From: Chloroflexota bacterium
Lineage (GTDB): Bacteria; Chloroflexota; Limnocylindria; Limnocylindrales; CSP1-4
Direction: 5' to 3'
NCBI GenBank assembly: GCA_021786915.1
Contig: JAJYMP010000716.1
Coordinates: forward strand, 1 to 6,094
DNA length: 6,094 bases
Shown here: piece by piece, positions 5,359 to 6,094 of the stretch
Position numbering within the stretch: position 1 is the first letter of the stretch
How the letters are laid out: every line of letters starts with the position of its first letter
Program-made: the position numbers and the translations under genes
The notes under the pieces: model-generated
The model's input: the letters and a program-made list of their open reading frames with translations, nothing else
Told to the model about the DNA's origin: nothing
The model's database searches: none

Positions 5359-6094
5359 TCAGCCCGCGGCGGCGACCTCGCGCAGCGCGGCGTCGAAGCC
5401 CTCGGCGACCCGGGCGACATCGGCCTCGGAGATCACGAACGCCGGCGAGAACTGCAGGCCGACGCCCCGGATGTTCCGGGTCAGGACACCGTGGCGCTTC
5501 GAAGCGCCGACCACGGCGTCCACGGCACCCGGGTTCGCCGCCCGCGCATCGGCGGAGAGCTCGACGCAGGCCGTGAGCCCGACGGTCCGGACCTCGCCCA
5601 CGAGAGGCGAGGACGCCAGCCGCCCGATCTCGCGCTCCACCACGGGCTCAAGCCCGCGCACCCGCCCCACCAGGTCCTCGCGCTCGAGGAGGTCGAGGTT
5701 CGCCATCGCCGCCGCGCAGGCCGTGGCGTGGCCGGAGTACGTGTAGCCGTGGCGGAAGATCGCCCCCGGCACCGGCTCGTCCCAGAACGGCGCGCGGACC
5801 CGAGGCCCCACGACCACGCCGCCGAGCGGCACGTAGCCCGAGGTGATGGCCTTCGCGAAGGTGATCATGTCGGGCTCGAAGCCGTAGCGCTGGCTCCCCC
5901 ACCACCACCCAGTCCGGCCGAACCCGGTGATGACCTCGTCGGCGATGAGCAGCACGTCGAACTGGCGGCACAACTGCGCGAGGCCCGCGAAGTAGCCCTC
6001 CTGCGGCGGGATGACGCCGCCCGCGCCCACGACGGGCTCGGCGATGAACGCCGCGATCTCCCCGGCACGCGCCGCGAACATCGACTCGAGATCG
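5359..6094 (-). CDS. Class III PLP-dependent aminotransferase, C-terminal part; 5' end beyond window
   Basis: About 244 codons are visible and the frame is open to the right edge (DLES precedes the internal Met at 6081). Family members are about 430-460 residues, so roughly the first 190-210 residues are missing, and that Met is not the start. The enzyme moves an amino group between an amine or omega-amino acid and a keto acid using pyridoxal phosphate. Visible signatures, numbered from the Met at 6081, are: AEPVVGAGG near 14-22; ADEVITGFGRTG at 47-58 with D48 contacting the pyridine nitrogen; FAKAITSGYVPLGG at 75-88 with K77 as the Schiff-base lysine; and HGYTYSGH at 111-118 with the phosphate-binding Thr. 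It resembles omega-aminotransferases (beta-alanine or taurine--pyruvate types), but the substrate cannot be set from this part. It is convergent with the XRE gene. Its last codons are duplicated in the neighbouring repeats. Confidence 0.93.
   Translation of the reverse strand, partial: DLESMFAARAGEIAAFIAEPVVGAGGVIPPQEGYFAGLAQLCRQFDVLLIADEVITGFGRTGWWWGSQRYGFEPDMITFAKAITSGYVPLGGVVVGPRVRAPFWDEPVPGAIFRHGYTYSGHATACAAAMANLDLLEREDLVGRVRGLEPVVEREIGRLASSPLVGEVRTVGLTACVELSADARAANPGAVDAVVGASKRHGVLTRNIRGVGLQFSPAFVISEADVARVAEGFDAALREVAAAG

Larger units (their letters stand above)
5197..5372. repeat. 29-bp direct repeat pair that includes the 3' end of the aminotransferase gene
   Basis: Positions 5197-5225 are identical to 5344-5372, 147 bp apart. 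The right copy spans the aminotransferase stop codon (TGA, 5361-5359) and its last codons (AAAG). The left copy lies in the repeat region, inside the 87-bp period. A fragment of the gene end has therefore been copied into the intergenic repeats, or the two ends of an insertion share homology. Confidence 0.88.

Overview
The window is very GC-rich DNA. Nearly all third codon positions in the metabolic genes are G or C, gene starts overlap tightly, and one gene has a probable leaderless start. This suggests a high-GC actinobacterium-like organism, but nothing in the window fixes the taxon. There are four protein-coding genes, two of them cut by the window edges. About 1.2 kb of repeat-rich non-coding DNA lies on both sides of the one regulator-like gene.

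Left part (1-3295, minus strand): a three-gene operon for a molybdenum hydroxylase of the xanthine dehydrogenase / aerobic CO dehydrogenase family. It reads coxS-like (2Fe-2S subunit), then coxL-like (molybdopterin subunit), then coxM-like (FAD subunit, cut by the left edge). The genes are joined by a 16-nt gap and a 4-nt ATGA overlap, and each has a clear Shine-Dalgarno sequence. The large subunit carries AYRGAGR instead of the copper-binding AYxCSFR loop. The order is S-L-M. Both mark 'form II', so CO should not be assumed as the substrate. The three products would assemble into a dimer of heterotrimers that passes electrons from the Mo site through two 2Fe-2S clusters to FAD.

Middle part (3296-5358): an island with repeats on both sides of a plus-strand gene (4117-4965). 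That gene encodes an XRE-type helix-turn-helix fused to a domain with PD-(D/E)XK nuclease signatures (D126, E141-x-K143, Q155-xxx-Y159). The left non-coding stretch holds a 13-bp tandem array, four copies of a 16-bp inverted repeat GAGTC-N6-GACTC, and an 18-bp tandem array. The right stretch holds four more copies of the inverted repeat (one degenerate), arranged as an 87-bp-period duplication. It also holds a 29-bp direct repeat of the end of the neighbouring aminotransferase gene. The inverted repeats bracket the XRE gene and are the most unusual feature here. They may be its binding sites, or a dispersed repeat family unrelated to it.

Right part (5359-6094, minus strand): the C-terminal half or so of a PLP-dependent class III aminotransferase, convergent with the XRE gene and running off the right edge. 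A GC-rich hairpin just past its stop is a candidate terminator. No RNA gene, insertion sequence or CRISPR array was recognised.
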